From: Actinomycetaceae bacterium zg-1166
GTDB taxonomy: Bacteria > Actinomycetota > Actinomycetes > Actinomycetales > Actinomycetaceae
Assembly: GCA_015679245.1 (NCBI GenBank)
Contig: CP064953.1
Location: 1,178,001-1,242,000 of the forward strand
Length of the DNA stretch: 64,000 nt
Reading direction: 5' to 3'
Part shown: one piece after another, positions 17,651 through 27,237 of the stretch
Position numbering within the stretch: position 1 is the first letter of the stretch
How the letters are laid out: each line of letters opens with the position of its first letter
Position numbers and translations under genes: made by a program
The notes under the pieces: generated by a model
The model's input: the letters and a program-made list of their open reading frames with translations, nothing else
What the model was told of the DNA's origin: nothing
Databases searched by the model: none

Positions 17651-19135
17651 TCAGTTGTTTGTGAGCTTCTCACGAAGAGCGGCAAGCGCCTCGTCGGAGG
17701 CAAGGGTGCCAGAAGCATCCGAGCCGGAAGAGTAGGAGGCTGGAGCAGCTTCCGCAGCGACCGGTGCCGAAGCGGCGGCAGCAGTCTGAGCTGCAGCGGC
17801 ATCCTCGGCGTTGGCCTTGGCAACCTGTGCCTTGTGAGCCTCCCAGCGAGACTGAGCAGCGGCGTACTCGTTCTCCCACGCCTCGCGCTGAGCCTCGAAG
17901 CCTTCCATCCACTCGTTGGATTCGGGGTCAAAGCCTTCAGGGTACTTGTAGTTGCCCTCGTCATCGTACTCGGCGGCCATGCCGTAGAGCGAAGGATCGA
18001 AATCTTCGGACTCTGGATCCACTCCCTCGTTTGCCTGTTTGAGCGAGAGAGAAATGCGGCGGCGTTCAAGGTCGATGTCAATAACCTTGACGAATGCATC
18101 GTCGCCCACCTTGACGACCTGTTCGGGCAGATCGATATGACGCTGAGCGAGCTCCGAGATGTGAACAAGCCCTTCAATGCCATCCTCCACACGCACAAAG
18201 GCGCCGAAGGGAACGAGCTTGGTGACCTTACCCGGAACAATTTGGCCGATTGCGTGCGTGCGGGCGAAAGTCTGCCACGGATCTTCTTGAGTGGCCTTAA
18301 GCGAAAGTGACACGCGCTCACGATCCATGTCCACATCGAGAACCTCAACGGTGACCTTCTGCCCAACTTCGACAACCTCGGAGGGGTGGTCGATGTGCTT
18401 CCAGGAGAGCTCAGAGACGTGAACAAGACCGTCCACACCGCCGAGGTCAACGAAGGCACCAAAGTTCACGATCGACGAAATCACGCCATCGCGCACCTGC
18501 CCCTTCTTGAGGTTGGTAAGGAATTCGCCACGAGCCTGCGACTGTGTCTCTTCAAGCCATGCACGGCGAGAGAGAACAACGTTGTTGCGGTTCTTGTCCA
18601 GCTCAATAATCTTGGCTTCGAGCTCACGGCCAATGTAGGGCTGAAGATCGCGCACACGGCGCATCTCAACAAGTGAAGCGGGGAGGAAGCCGCGCAGACC
18701 GATGTCGAGGATAAGACCACCCTTGACAACTTCGATGACGGAGCCGGTGACAACACCATCGGCTTCCTTGACATCTTCGATCTGGGACCAAGCACGCTCG
18801 TACTGAGCACGCTTCTTGGAAAGAAGGAGGCGGCCTTCCTTGTCTTCTTTCTGAAGAACAAGAGCTTCGACCTGATCGCCCAACTTCACAACGTCATCAG
18901 GATCAACGTCGTGTTTGATGGACAGTTCCTTGGAAGGAATAACGCCTTCTGTCTTGTAGCCAATGTCGAGCAGGACTTCGTCGTGGTCGACTTTGACGAC
19001 GGTACCTTCGACGATGTCACCATCATTGAAATACTTGATGGTCTGGTCAATTGCGGCGACGAGGTCTTCCTCGGTGCCAATGTCATTAATTGCGACCTGC
19101 GGAATCGTCGAGGTGGCGGTCGTGTTTTCGGTCAT
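17651..19135 (-). CDS. rpsA: 30S ribosomal protein S1
   Basis: S1 helps recruit mRNAs to the ribosome. The 494-residue protein contains four S1 RNA-binding repeats, beginning near 38 (GDIVEGTVVKVDHDEVLLD), 125 (VTGSVIEVVKGGLILDIG), 211 (RDGVISSIVNFGAFVDLGG) and 298 (VPGKVTKLVPFGAFVRV). An Ala-rich C-terminal tail of about 120 residues follows. Four repeats are normal for actinobacterial S1, against six in E. coli. rpsA lies next to polA as in mycobacteria. Confidence 0.97.
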   Translation of the reverse strand: MTENTTATSTIPQVAINDIGTEEDLVAAIDQTIKYFNDGDIVEGTVVKVDHDEVLLDIGYKTEGVIPSKELSIKHDVDPDDVVKLGDQVEALVLQKEDKEGRLLLSKKRAQYERAWSQIEDVKEADGVVTGSVIEVVKGGLILDIGLRGFLPASLVEMRRVRDLQPYIGRELEAKIIELDKNRNNVVLSRRAWLEETQSQARGEFLTNLKKGQVRDGVISSIVNFGAFVDLGGVDGLVHVSELSWKHIDHPSEVVEVGQKVTVEVLDVDMDRERVSLSLKATQEDPWQTFARTHAIGQIVPGKVTKLVPFGAFVRVEDGIEGLVHISELAQRHIDLPEQVVKVGDDAFVKVIDIDLERRRISLSLKQANEGVDPESEDFDPSLYGMAAEYDDEGNYKYPEGFDPESNEWMEGFEAQREAWENEYAAAQSRWEAHKAQVAKANAEDAAAAQTAAAASAPVAAEAAPASYSSGSDASGTLASDEALAALREKLTNN

Positions 19136-19355
19136 GAAGTTGATAACTCCGATACGGACAGAACTAGAAGTTTATGGACAATTACACGGTGGAAGCCCTC
19201 TCCCCCTGCATCGAAATAGCAGGAAGGAACGGAACCCACACCAATGCTCAATAGTACGCGGCTATACCGACCCATTCAAGCTGCGCAAAGCACGATTTTC
19301 CTAAAATTTTCTCATTTTCGATAGTGAGTACCCTGCAGCCAGATCCACATTCAGA

Positions 19356-22040
19356 TCAGTGTGCAGCTTCACGCCAGTTCGTTCCAAATCCCACACCTAC
19401 ACTCAACGGCACAGTGAGTTGAACCACCCCAGCCATTTCGCGACGAAGAATGCTTTCCACCTGCTCACGTTCACCTGGAGCTACCTCAAGCACAAGTTCA
19501 TCATGTACCTGAAGGAGAAGGCGTGAACGCAGACCGGTCTCAGCAAGAGAATGCGCCACTGCCACCATCGCGAGCTTGATAATATCGGCTGCACTTCCTT
19601 GGATAGGCGCGTTCAGCGCCATACGTTCAGCCGATTCACGCAGCTGGCGATTAGCAGAAGTCAGTTCGGGAAGGTAACGCCGACGCCCAAGAATGGTCTC
19701 CGTGTAACCATCGCGGCGTGCCCGCTCCACAAGGGATTCTAGGTACGTGCGCACATTACCGAAGCGAGTGAAATAGTCTTCCACGAGGCGCTGCGCCTCC
19801 CCTACCTCAATATGAAGCTGCTTCGAGAGCCCAAAAGCAGAAAGGCCATACGCCAAGCCATAACTCATCGCCTTGATCTTCGAACGCTGAAGCCCACTCA
19901 CGGCAGACTCATCAACCCCGAATACCCGCGAAGCCATAAAGGTGTGAAGATCGGCACCGTCAAGGAAGGCTTCAATAAGGGCCTTATCGCCAGAAAGGGA
20001 AGCCATAAGGCGCATCTCGATCTGAGAATAGTCGGCTGTCATAAGACCATCAAAACCCTCCGAGGCACGAAATGCTTCACGGATATGAAGCCCCTCTACG
20101 GTGCGAGCGTGAATGTTCTGGAGGTTGGGATCAGTAGAAGAAAGACGCCCAGTAGCAGCTACCGCTTGCTGGTAAGTGGTGTGCACACGACCATCAGAAA
20201 GCACCGAACGCTGTAAACCCTCCACTGCCTGGCGCAGCTTTATCGCATCGCGGTGTTCAAGGAGGGAAGCAAGGAAGATCTGGCCTTTGAGGGCATTCTC
20301 GTCCTCACGTGAGGCGATCCTCGCAGCAAGATCAGCGAGTGCCTCGGCATTCGTCGTATATCCCGAACGAATCTTCTTTGTGGGCGGAAGCTCAAGTTCG
20401 TCAAAGAGCAGAGCCGAAAGCTGTTTGGGACTGGAGAGGTTAATCTCGCGCCCGATTGCGGCATAGGCACTCTGTGCCGCAGTGTTCACGCGATCATCGA
20501 ATCCATAGCGCAGCTCCTCAAGGTAGGGAGAATCCACCTCGATGCCGATGGCTTCCATCTCTTCGAGGATCTGAGCCACCGCAAGTTCGAGCTGAAGGAG
20601 ATCCCCCTCCTCACCTTGGACAGCAAGTTCCTCACGCAGAGCCTGCGCAAGAGGGACAACTGCGACGGCTTGATGAGCAGTGGCATCATTGTCCCCGTAA
20701 AAACCGGGAAGCGTACCTTCCTCACCTTGTTGAATATCTACGCCGAGGTGGCGTAGTGCGAGATCCGCGAAATCATATTCGCGCTGGTCAGGGTGTAAAA
20801 GATAGGCGGCAAGTACGGTGTCACAGGACACCCCAGCAAGTCGAAACTCCCCTGTTCCGCGTAGAGCATGACAGTATTCCTTACTTCCATGACAGGCCTT
20901 CGCAATCTTCGGATCAGCGAGCCAGGCGGCAAAAGCAACTTCGTCGGCAGGTGTGAGATCTACACGTTCAGCAGCAAAAACACTTTTACCCGAAGCAATG
21001 GCAAAACTCTCCACATCTCCACGGCCTGGAGCATACGAACCCGTGAGAGCAAGTCCCCATTCAGGCACATTGTGTTGAGCTAACCATCCCGCCAGATCAC
21101 TGCGAGTAATGTCAACACCCTCAAGGGAGAAATCCTGAGAAGCTGAACCACGAGAGCCATCACGCGCTGGGAGTTCCTGGAGTACCTTGGAACGCAATCC
21201 CGTGAAATCGAGAGTATCGAAGAGCGCGTGGAGATCTTCACGTTCTACCCCTCGCATACGATAGTGCTCCATCTCCTGGGGAATAGGCACATCTGTGAGG
21301 AGACGATTGAGTTCGCGATTGAGAAGAACCTGCTCAACGTGGGTACGCAGAGATTCTCCTGCTTTCCCTTTGATTTCCTCTTTGTGCTCAAGGATTCCTG
21401 CAAGGCCACCATATTCACGAATCCATTTGAGAGCTGTCTTTGGTCCTACACCAGGAACGCCAGGAAGATTATCTGCACCTTCTCCGTTGAGAGCAGCCAG
21501 ATCCGGATATTCCTCGGGACGAAGCCCCGTCTTAGCCTCCACACCAGAAGGATCAAGGATCTGCATGTGTGAACGAGGCATCGGATAGAGCAGTGTACAG
21601 TGCTCTGTCACAAGCTGGTAGGCATCCTTATCTCCTGAGGCAATATAGACGTGGAAGCCAGCTTCTTGGCCTCGCACCGAAAGGGTGGCGACGATATCGT
21701 CGGCCTCAACATCCTCGTGAGTAAGCCACGTGATTCCCAGAGTATCGAGCGTCTCCTGGATGAGAGAGATCTGCCCCTTGAACTCTTCGGGAGTGGCCGC
21801 ACGCCCACCTTTATATTCGGGATATTTTCGCGTACGGAAGGTGCCTCCAGGAAGATCGAAAGCCACAGCTACATAGGTGGGGTTATATGTGGCAATAAGT
21901 TTGAGTAGCGTGGTGGTGAAACCGTAGACAGCATTTGTGTATTGACCTTGGGAGGTACGGAAATTCTCCGCACGCAAGGCGTAGAAAGCGCGGAACGCCA
22001 TCGAGTGCCCATCCACCAGAAGCATATTCTCAGTACTCAC
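19356..22040 (-). CDS. polA: DNA polymerase I
   Basis: Pol I fills gaps and removes RNA primers. The 894-residue protein has an N-terminal 5'-3' exonuclease (MLLVDGHSMAFRAFYAL, VEADDIVATL, GEGADNLPGVPGVGPKTA). The middle domain (about 300-480) lacks the DxE proofreading motif, so 3'-5' editing is probably absent, as in other actinobacteria. The polymerase domain has motif A (DYSQIEMRL), motif B (KAMSYGLAYGLSAFG) and motif C (QVHDELV). The ATG at 22040 is followed upstream by the CTCGTATG repeat array. Confidence 0.97.
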   Translation of the reverse strand: MSTENMLLVDGHSMAFRAFYALRAENFRTSQGQYTNAVYGFTTTLLKLIATYNPTYVAVAFDLPGGTFRTRKYPEYKGGRAATPEEFKGQISLIQETLDTLGITWLTHEDVEADDIVATLSVRGQEAGFHVYIASGDKDAYQLVTEHCTLLYPMPRSHMQILDPSGVEAKTGLRPEEYPDLAALNGEGADNLPGVPGVGPKTALKWIREYGGLAGILEHKEEIKGKAGESLRTHVEQVLLNRELNRLLTDVPIPQEMEHYRMRGVEREDLHALFDTLDFTGLRSKVLQELPARDGSRGSASQDFSLEGVDITRSDLAGWLAQHNVPEWGLALTGSYAPGRGDVESFAIASGKSVFAAERVDLTPADEVAFAAWLADPKIAKACHGSKEYCHALRGTGEFRLAGVSCDTVLAAYLLHPDQREYDFADLALRHLGVDIQQGEEGTLPGFYGDNDATAHQAVAVVPLAQALREELAVQGEEGDLLQLELAVAQILEEMEAIGIEVDSPYLEELRYGFDDRVNTAAQSAYAAIGREINLSSPKQLSALLFDELELPPTKKIRSGYTTNAEALADLAARIASREDENALKGQIFLASLLEHRDAIKLRQAVEGLQRSVLSDGRVHTTYQQAVAATGRLSSTDPNLQNIHARTVEGLHIREAFRASEGFDGLMTADYSQIEMRLMASLSGDKALIEAFLDGADLHTFMASRVFGVDESAVSGLQRSKIKAMSYGLAYGLSAFGLSKQLHIEVGEAQRLVEDYFTRFGNVRTYLESLVERARRDGYTETILGRRRYLPELTSANRQLRESAERMALNAPIQGSAADIIKLAMVAVAHSLAETGLRSRLLLQVHDELVLEVAPGEREQVESILRREMAGVVQLTVPLSVGVGFGTNWREAAH

Positions 22041-22077
22041 GATTCCAGCCTAACCGATGGATCAGACCCGATCAGCC

Positions 22078-22230
22078 TGCAAGCCCTCGTATGCGGAGGA
22101 AACTAGGCGAAGGAAGTGCACACTACCTCGCTACAAGTGCAAGCCCTCGTATGTGGCAGACAACTTGATCGAGCACTCCCCAATCTCTCTTCTCGATGTA
22201 CGCATGTTCTCGTATGCAGCGGAAAACTCG
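22078..22230 (+). repeat. CTCGTATG-type repeat array, three copies, about 60-bp period
   Basis: Units start at about 22078 (TGCAAGCCCTCGTATGCGGA), 22138 (TGCAAGCCCTCGTATGTGGC) and 22199 (TACGCATGTTCTCGTATGCAGC). Each is followed by a purine-rich AAAC-type end. The array fills most of the polA-thioesterase intergenic region, and its relatives flank the thrS start. Confidence 0.75.
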
Positions 22231-22260
22231 CAGGCCACGCAGATATCTCACAGCATCGTT

Positions 22261-22725
22261 ATGTCTCCCAAGAGCCCTGCGAATGAACCGATACGTACAA
22301 AGTTTGTTGTCAGCACGTACCATTACCCTATGACTGATCTCTTGGGCGAACTCGCACGAAATATGGGTACTGAGCTTCTGCGTGCGGAGAAAGACACCGT
22401 AGTAATGCGGCTCCCAGTAGAGGGAAATCGGCAGATCTTCGGCCTCCTTCATGGAGGCGCGAATGGCGTTCTTGTGGAGCACGCCGCTTCGCTCCTCGGT
22501 ATGCTCAACGCCCCCGAAGGTCGCGTGGCCGTAGGAACTGAACTCAACGTCTCACAGTTACATTCAGCCACGGCGGGGAAAGTCACCGCCACCGCCACGC
22601 TCCTCAACATTGGACGCTCTAGCCTCTGCAGCCACGTGGAGATTCACGACGAATCCGGCACACTCACTGCTGTGGGGCGCATGACTGTAGTATTCATCCC
22701 TGATCCAGGAGCCAGCACGATATAG
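22261..22725 (+). CDS. Hotdog-fold thioesterase, PaaI family
   Basis: PaaI-type enzymes hydrolyse acyl-CoA thioesters. The core has the helix motif GLLHGGANGVLVEHAAS, the usual HGG-x-x-x-x-x-x-E/D catalytic arrangement, followed by VAVGTELNVSQLHSATAGKVTA. I chose ATG 22261 (154 residues); ATG 22330 is also possible and neither has a clear ribosome site. The frame stays open upstream through the repeat array, but that part is not protein-like. The substrate could be DHNA-CoA or phenylacetyl-type CoA; the sequence does not say. Confidence 0.75.
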   Translation: MSPKSPANEPIRTKFVVSTYHYPMTDLLGELARNMGTELLRAEKDTVVMRLPVEGNRQIFGLLHGGANGVLVEHAASLLGMLNAPEGRVAVGTELNVSQLHSATAGKVTATATLLNIGRSSLCSHVEIHDESGTLTAVGRMTVVFIPDPGASTI

Positions 22726-22996
22726 CTCAGGGCAGACACAGAGGCGCGAGAGTAGGAAATGCAAGGAAGTGGCGAGAACACTAGCTTCTAGCTTCCGTTC
22801 CACAGCCCGAACCCTCAAAGCCCACACGCACAGCTGGGAAGGGCACAGACGGGAGAAAAACACGCAGCCACAGAGAGCAAAGACGCACGGTTATCGCGGG
22901 CAGATCGGATGTTAATCACCAGCGCACATCCGAGAGAAAGACATGTTGTTCACTCCACAGGCTCAAACTACACGAGAGAACGTGCGCGAGCGAAGG

Positions 22997-23623
22997 TTAG
23001 TCTTTCTGCCCGCCTACCTGCTCAATCACAGCATCTGCGACTTGACGCATTGTGAGGCGGCGATCCATTGAGGTCTTTTGGATCCAGCGGAAAGCCTCAG
23101 GTTCAGTGAGTCCCATCTGAGCTTCGAGGAGACCCTTGGCTCGCTCAACGCGTTTGCGCGTCTCAAACTGTTCGGTAAGGTTAGCAACCTCCCCCTCAAG
23201 AACAGCAAGTTCCTGGCTGCGCGAGACGGCAATCTCCACCGCAGGAATGAGATCGGAGGGAGTGAAAGGTTTAACGATATAAGCCATGGCACCCGCATCG
23301 CGCGCACGCTCTACAAGTTCACTTTGAGCAAAAGCTGTCAGCATAACAATCGCACAGCGACGCTCCTGAAGAATCTTGCTGGCTGCCGTGATGCCATCCA
23401 TTCCTGGCATCTTCACATCCATGACAATGAGATCTGGCTCAAGTTCGTCGGCAAGCTCAATAGCTTGTTCACCGTCGCCCGCCTGCCCTACAACTTCGTA
23501 ACCAGCATCTTCGAGAGTCTCGACGATGTCGAGGCGAATGAGAGTCTCATCTTCAGCAACGATCGCACGCAGCCCAGGGGTGTGGGACGTGGGGGTGGAC
23601 TGACTGGCTTCTTCGTGTGCCAT
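22997..23623 (-). CDS. pdtaR: ANTAR-domain response regulator (PdtaR-like)
   Basis: PdtaR-type regulators are phosphorylated by a PdtaS histidine kinase and act on RNA to prevent transcription termination. The 208 residues hold a receiver domain (VAEDETLIRLD, phospho-acceptor in LIVMDVKMPGMDG, LTAF, KPF lysine), a coiled linker, and a C-terminal ANTAR domain (ERAKGLLEAQMGLTEPEAF). GGAGACGAG precedes the ATG. The kinase is not in this window. Location between polA and pyk matches mycobacteria. Confidence 0.92.
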   Translation of the reverse strand: MAHEEASQSTPTSHTPGLRAIVAEDETLIRLDIVETLEDAGYEVVGQAGDGEQAIELADELEPDLIVMDVKMPGMDGITAASKILQERRCAIVMLTAFAQSELVERARDAGAMAYIVKPFTPSDLIPAVEIAVSRSQELAVLEGEVANLTEQFETRKRVERAKGLLEAQMGLTEPEAFRWIQKTSMDRRLTMRQVADAVIEQVGGQKD

Positions 23624-23787
23624 CTCGTCTCCTTCGATCAGCAGCGTTACAAACCGGTACTCGTATCGTATATACCAACAAGATCCTTATGTGGAAAAAC
23701 ACAAAAGTTCGCGAATATATCTATCGGCGGATCGAACCTGAGCGCAGAACCATTGTATTTGCACGCTCCTTCATGCCCACACATTCG

Positions 23788-23869
23788 TGCTTCCGGCGGG
23801 ACTCGAACCCGCACGCCGTGAAGCGCCGCATTTTGAGTGCGGTGTGTCTACCAATTCCACCACGGAAGC
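23788..23869 (-). tRNA. tRNA-Leu(CAA)
   Basis: Reading the minus strand, the acceptor arms GCTTCCG and CGGAAGC pair perfectly with discriminator A. The anticodon stem CCGCA/TGCGG encloses the loop CTCAAAA, giving anticodon CAA (Leu UUG). The T arm holds GGTTCGAGTCC. A long variable arm fits a class II leucine tRNA. CCA is not encoded. It lies just downstream of pyk. Confidence 0.93.
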
Positions 23870-23899
23870 AAGAGGCGAAGCAGCTGCCTCGCCCAGAGG

Positions 23900-25327
23900 T
23901 TAAGCAAAGTGCTGTAACGTCTCACCCATCTTATGCACTCGGATCGTGTTAGTCGAACCGGGAACGCCTGCGGGCATACCGGCAACCACGACGATTCGGT
24001 CACCATCTTCGGCTAGATCCATCTCACGCAGAAGGTGATCCATCTGGGCAATCATATCGTCCGTGTGCTTGACTGGAGGAACAGTGAAAGTCTCAACTCC
24101 CCATACCAGAGCAAGCTGGTTACGCACCTTACGATCAGGTGTGAAGCAGAGAATCGGCAGGCGGGAGCGCAGGCGTGCTACACGGCGAGCCGTCTGGCCG
24201 GTTTCGGTGAACACCACGGTGTAACGCACGCCCAATTGTTCACCAATCTCCACAGCGGCGCGGGTGAGCATACCATTGCGAGTCTTGTGAAGGTTGCCAA
24301 GCATGGGGATCTGCTCCATCCCCTGCTCTTCGGCGTACTCAATGATATTCGCCATCGTGCGCACGCACTCGAAAGGATACAGACCTACGGAAGTTTCACC
24401 CGAGAGCATCACAGCATCTGCGCCGTCAATAATGGCATTCGCACAGTCAGAGGCTTCGGCGCGTGTGGGGCGCGGGTTCTCAATCATAGATTCGAGTACC
24501 TGCGTGGCAACAATGACAGGCTTAGCGCGTTTGCGAGCAATATCAATGGCACGCTTCTGCACAATCGGCACCTGCTCAAGCGGCACTTCTACTCCCAGAT
24601 CACCACGAGCGACCATAATTCCATCAAAGACGCGAATAATATCTTCGAGATTCTCAACAGCCTGAGGTTTCTCGATCTTCGCAATCACGGGAATTCGCAC
24701 GCCCGTGCGATCCATGATTTCGTGCACATCCTCAATATCTTTAGGGCTGCGCACAAAGGAGAGGGCGATGAGATCGGCACCAATTCTGAGAGCCCATTCA
24801 AGATCGTCACGATCTTTCTCTGAGAGGGCTGGCACAGAGACGGCCACACCGGGGAGGTTAATGCCCTTATGATCCGAGACAGATCCTGGAATCTCTACCA
24901 CGGTGTGAACGCGCGAGCCTTCCACTTTAATCACACGCACGCGCACCTTGCCATCGTCAATAAGGATGACATCACCCACGTGGCAATCACCAGGTAATCC
25001 CTTAAATGTGGTGCCACAAATTTCCTTGGTGCCTTCCACATCTTCGGTGGTGATAATGAATTCGTCGCCTACATTCAGCTGTACACGGCCATCAGCGAAG
25101 GTGCCCAGGCGAATCTTCGGGCCTTGAAGATCTACCAGCACAGCGATTGGACGACCGAGCTCCTCGGCGGCCTCGCGCACACGAGCGATACGCTCCTCAT
25201 GCTCGGCATGGGAACCATGAGAAGCATTAATGCGCGCCACATTCATTCCCGAACGGGCGAGTTCGCTGATCTGTTCCTGAGATGTGGTGGCCGGACCCAA
25301 CGTACACACAATCTTCGCTCTACGCAT
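23900..25327 (-). CDS. pyk: Pyruvate kinase
   Basis: Pyruvate kinase makes ATP and pyruvate from phosphoenolpyruvate and ADP. The 475-residue protein begins MRRAKIVCTLGPATTSQEQ and has the substrate loop NASHG, the catalytic motif IPVIAKIEKPQAV (Lys), MVARGDLGVE (metal-binding Glu/Asp), TQVLESM and a C-terminal regulatory domain. I chose ATG 25327 rather than an upstream start because the family begins at this point. The tRNA-Leu follows 31 bases later. Confidence 0.95.
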   Translation of the reverse strand: MRRAKIVCTLGPATTSQEQISELARSGMNVARINASHGSHAEHEERIARVREAAEELGRPIAVLVDLQGPKIRLGTFADGRVQLNVGDEFIITTEDVEGTKEICGTTFKGLPGDCHVGDVILIDDGKVRVRVIKVEGSRVHTVVEIPGSVSDHKGINLPGVAVSVPALSEKDRDDLEWALRIGADLIALSFVRSPKDIEDVHEIMDRTGVRIPVIAKIEKPQAVENLEDIIRVFDGIMVARGDLGVEVPLEQVPIVQKRAIDIARKRAKPVIVATQVLESMIENPRPTRAEASDCANAIIDGADAVMLSGETSVGLYPFECVRTMANIIEYAEEQGMEQIPMLGNLHKTRNGMLTRAAVEIGEQLGVRYTVVFTETGQTARRVARLRSRLPILCFTPDRKVRNQLALVWGVETFTVPPVKHTDDMIAQMDHLLREMDLAEDGDRIVVVAGMPAGVPGSTNTIRVHKMGETLQHFA

Positions 25328-25496
25328 ATCCCCAATTTTACCTGAGCACAGCCTTGCACAAGGGGTTAAGAGTGCCACATGCAATGCTCCTCACGCCAGC
25401 GGTCACACTGAGGAAACCGGCCTTGCGCCTGCTTCCAACTCCCCCAATGCGCATTCTCCCAACTCCCCGGTAGAAGAGAGATGGGTGTGGCTTTCT

Positions 25497-26411
25497 CTAA
25501 AGTGATTCTGTCGTCTCTTCGGCCTCTTTACCTTCCTCGGATACGACTTCGCCAGTGGCGTTTTCCTTGGAAGAGAGCACCCGAGTGCTCAACTGCCGGC
25601 GACGGCAAATCTCAAAGATCACCACGCCGAGGAGGAATACCACCACCGAGGTCCACTGATTCAGACGTAGTCCAAGGATGTGATGAGCCGTATCGATTCG
25701 CAGTCCTTCAATCCAGAAACGCCCAGTTGTATAGATCATGATGTAAAGGGCAAAAAGCTGCCCACCAGCAATGTTTATCCTGTGATCGAGGTAAAGGAGA
25801 AGGAATGCTCCAGCTAAGCACCAGAGCATCTCATAGGCGAAGGTGGGGTGAAATAAGGTTCCCGGAGCGTAGCCGGAGGGAAGGTGGGATTCGTCGATCT
25901 GAAGTCCCCAAGGCAAGGTAGTGGGAGCACCGAAGAGTTCCTGATTGAAGTAGTTACCCAATCGTCCAAGAGCTTGGGCGATAAATAACCCTGGAGCGAG
26001 AGAATCAGCAATCGGAGCAACGGCTACTCTAGCCTGGCGCGCTCCAATCCACACGCCCAGAGCGCCCACAGCAATTGCACCCCAGATTCCAAGCCCTCCT
26101 TGCCAGATATAGAGTGCCTTCGCTGGCTCGCGTCCAGGGCCGAAGTAGAGCTGGTAATCCGTGATGACGTGGTAGAGCCGCCCTCCGAGGATCCCTAAAA
26201 TTACCGCCCAGAAGGTGATATCCATAGTGATCTCACCTTGACCTCCGCGCCTGCGATAACGCCGATCGAAGATCCACCACGCCACGCAGATCCCGGCAAT
26301 AATCGCCATCGCATAAGCGCGAATCGGCACAGGGCCTAGATGCCACACCCCAACTGAGGGAGAGGGAATGGCTCTAGGGGCTAGGCTTAAGGTGAGAAGA
26401 GAAAGACTCAT
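25497..26411 (-). CDS. lgt: Prolipoprotein diacylglyceryl transferase Lgt
   Basis: Lgt attaches diacylglycerol to the lipobox cysteine of lipoproteins. The 304-residue polytopic protein carries the Lgt signature in AQALGRLGNYFNQELFG (about 143-160), with the essential Arg and Asn, and an upstream HVITDY region. A charged Glu-rich tail ends the protein. It is the last gene of the his-trp operon, as in other actinobacteria. The FKBP lipoprotein at 32255 would be one client. Confidence 0.94.
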   Translation of the reverse strand: MSLSLLTLSLAPRAIPSPSVGVWHLGPVPIRAYAMAIIAGICVAWWIFDRRYRRRGGQGEITMDITFWAVILGILGGRLYHVITDYQLYFGPGREPAKALYIWQGGLGIWGAIAVGALGVWIGARQARVAVAPIADSLAPGLFIAQALGRLGNYFNQELFGAPTTLPWGLQIDESHLPSGYAPGTLFHPTFAYEMLWCLAGAFLLLYLDHRINIAGGQLFALYIMIYTTGRFWIEGLRIDTAHHILGLRLNQWTSVVVFLLGVVIFEICRRRQLSTRVLSSKENATGEVVSEEGKEAEETTESL

Positions 26412-26433
26412 GTTCGCAACCGTAGCATTTCAT

Positions 26434-27237
26434 TCAGCCTCTGGCATGTGCAGCCTCAGCAAGGGTTGTCGCTAAGCTCTCCAAGCTCGCAAGGTCACGC
26501 CCGTCCTCACCGAGCGCACGCACGAGAGCCGAACCCACAATCACGCCGTCTGCATAGGTAGCCACTTCACGCGCTTGCTGCGGCGTGGAGACACCAATGC
26601 CTAGGCACACATGCTCAGCTCCCGCTTCTCGCGTGCGTTCGACGAGCGTGCGCGCCCCTTTGTCCACACTCTCACGAGTTCCCGTCACCCCCATTGTGGA
26701 AGCAGCATACACAAAGCCTCGCGAAGCCTTTGCTGTGAGTGAGAGACGCTCAGGACTCGACGATTGAGCGACGAGGAAGATACGATCAAGCCCAAATTCT
26801 TCAGAGGCCGCAATCCACTCGTCTGCCTCTTCGGGAATGAGATCTGGAGTGATGAGGCCAGCTCCGCCAGAAGCTGCGAAATCACGGGCGAAATCCCGCA
26901 CGCCGTATTTAAAAATAAGGTTGTAGTAAGTCATGATAAGGGCGACCGTACCTGTTGAAGCCACAGCCTCAACACTGGCGAAAACATCCCGTACACGAAA
27001 TCCTTGGGCAAGAGCCTTGCCTGCCGCTGCTTCGATCACCGGTCCGTCCATGCTCGGATCTGAGTAAGGCAGGCCAATCTCGATGATGTCAGCTCCTGCA
27101 CGAGCGAGAGTCTGAGCAGCCTGCACACCGCCAGCCTGGTTCGGAAAGCCCGCAGGAAGATAACCGACGAAAGCTGCCGAACCCTCAGAGCGCCGTGCCT
27201 CGATAGCTTGAGCCGTTGCTGAATCCATCGTGTTCAC
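26434..27237 (-). CDS. trpA: Tryptophan synthase alpha subunit
   Basis: TrpA cleaves indole-3-glycerol phosphate to indole, which is channelled to TrpB. The 267-residue TIM barrel has [27 protein letters not shown] (catalytic Glu and Asp) and [22 protein letters not shown]. The start is GTG 27237, which overlaps the trpB stop as GTGA with AAGGGAG upstream, so the subunits are translationally coupled. Confidence 0.95.
   Translation of the reverse strand: MNTMDSATAQAIEARRSEGSAAFVGYLPAGFPNQAGGVQAAQTLARAGADIIEIGLPYSDPSMDGPVIEAAAGKALAQGFRVRDVFASVEAVASTGTVALIMTYYNLIFKYGVRDFARDFAASGGAGLITPDLIPEEADEWIAASEEFGLDRIFLVAQSSSPERLSLTAKASRGFVYAASTMGVTGTRESVDKGARTLVERTREAGAEHVCLGIGVSTPQQAREVATYADGVIVGSALVRALGEDGRDLASLESLATTLAEAAHARG

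Noticed and set aside
17638-18462. 274-codon minus-strand frame inside rpsA
   Set aside because: It is another frame of the same strand as rpsA, Ser/Arg/Pro/Leu-rich, with no domain; rpsA is certain.
22078-22230. Three spaced repeats considered as a CRISPR array
   Set aside because: Repeat units are only partly conserved, too few and too short, spacers of about 35 bases are not distinct protospacer-like units, and no cas genes are nearby.
22057-22260. Upstream extension of the thioesterase frame through the repeat array
   Set aside because: The translated repeats give repeated PSYA-like peptides without fold; the hotdog domain does not need them.
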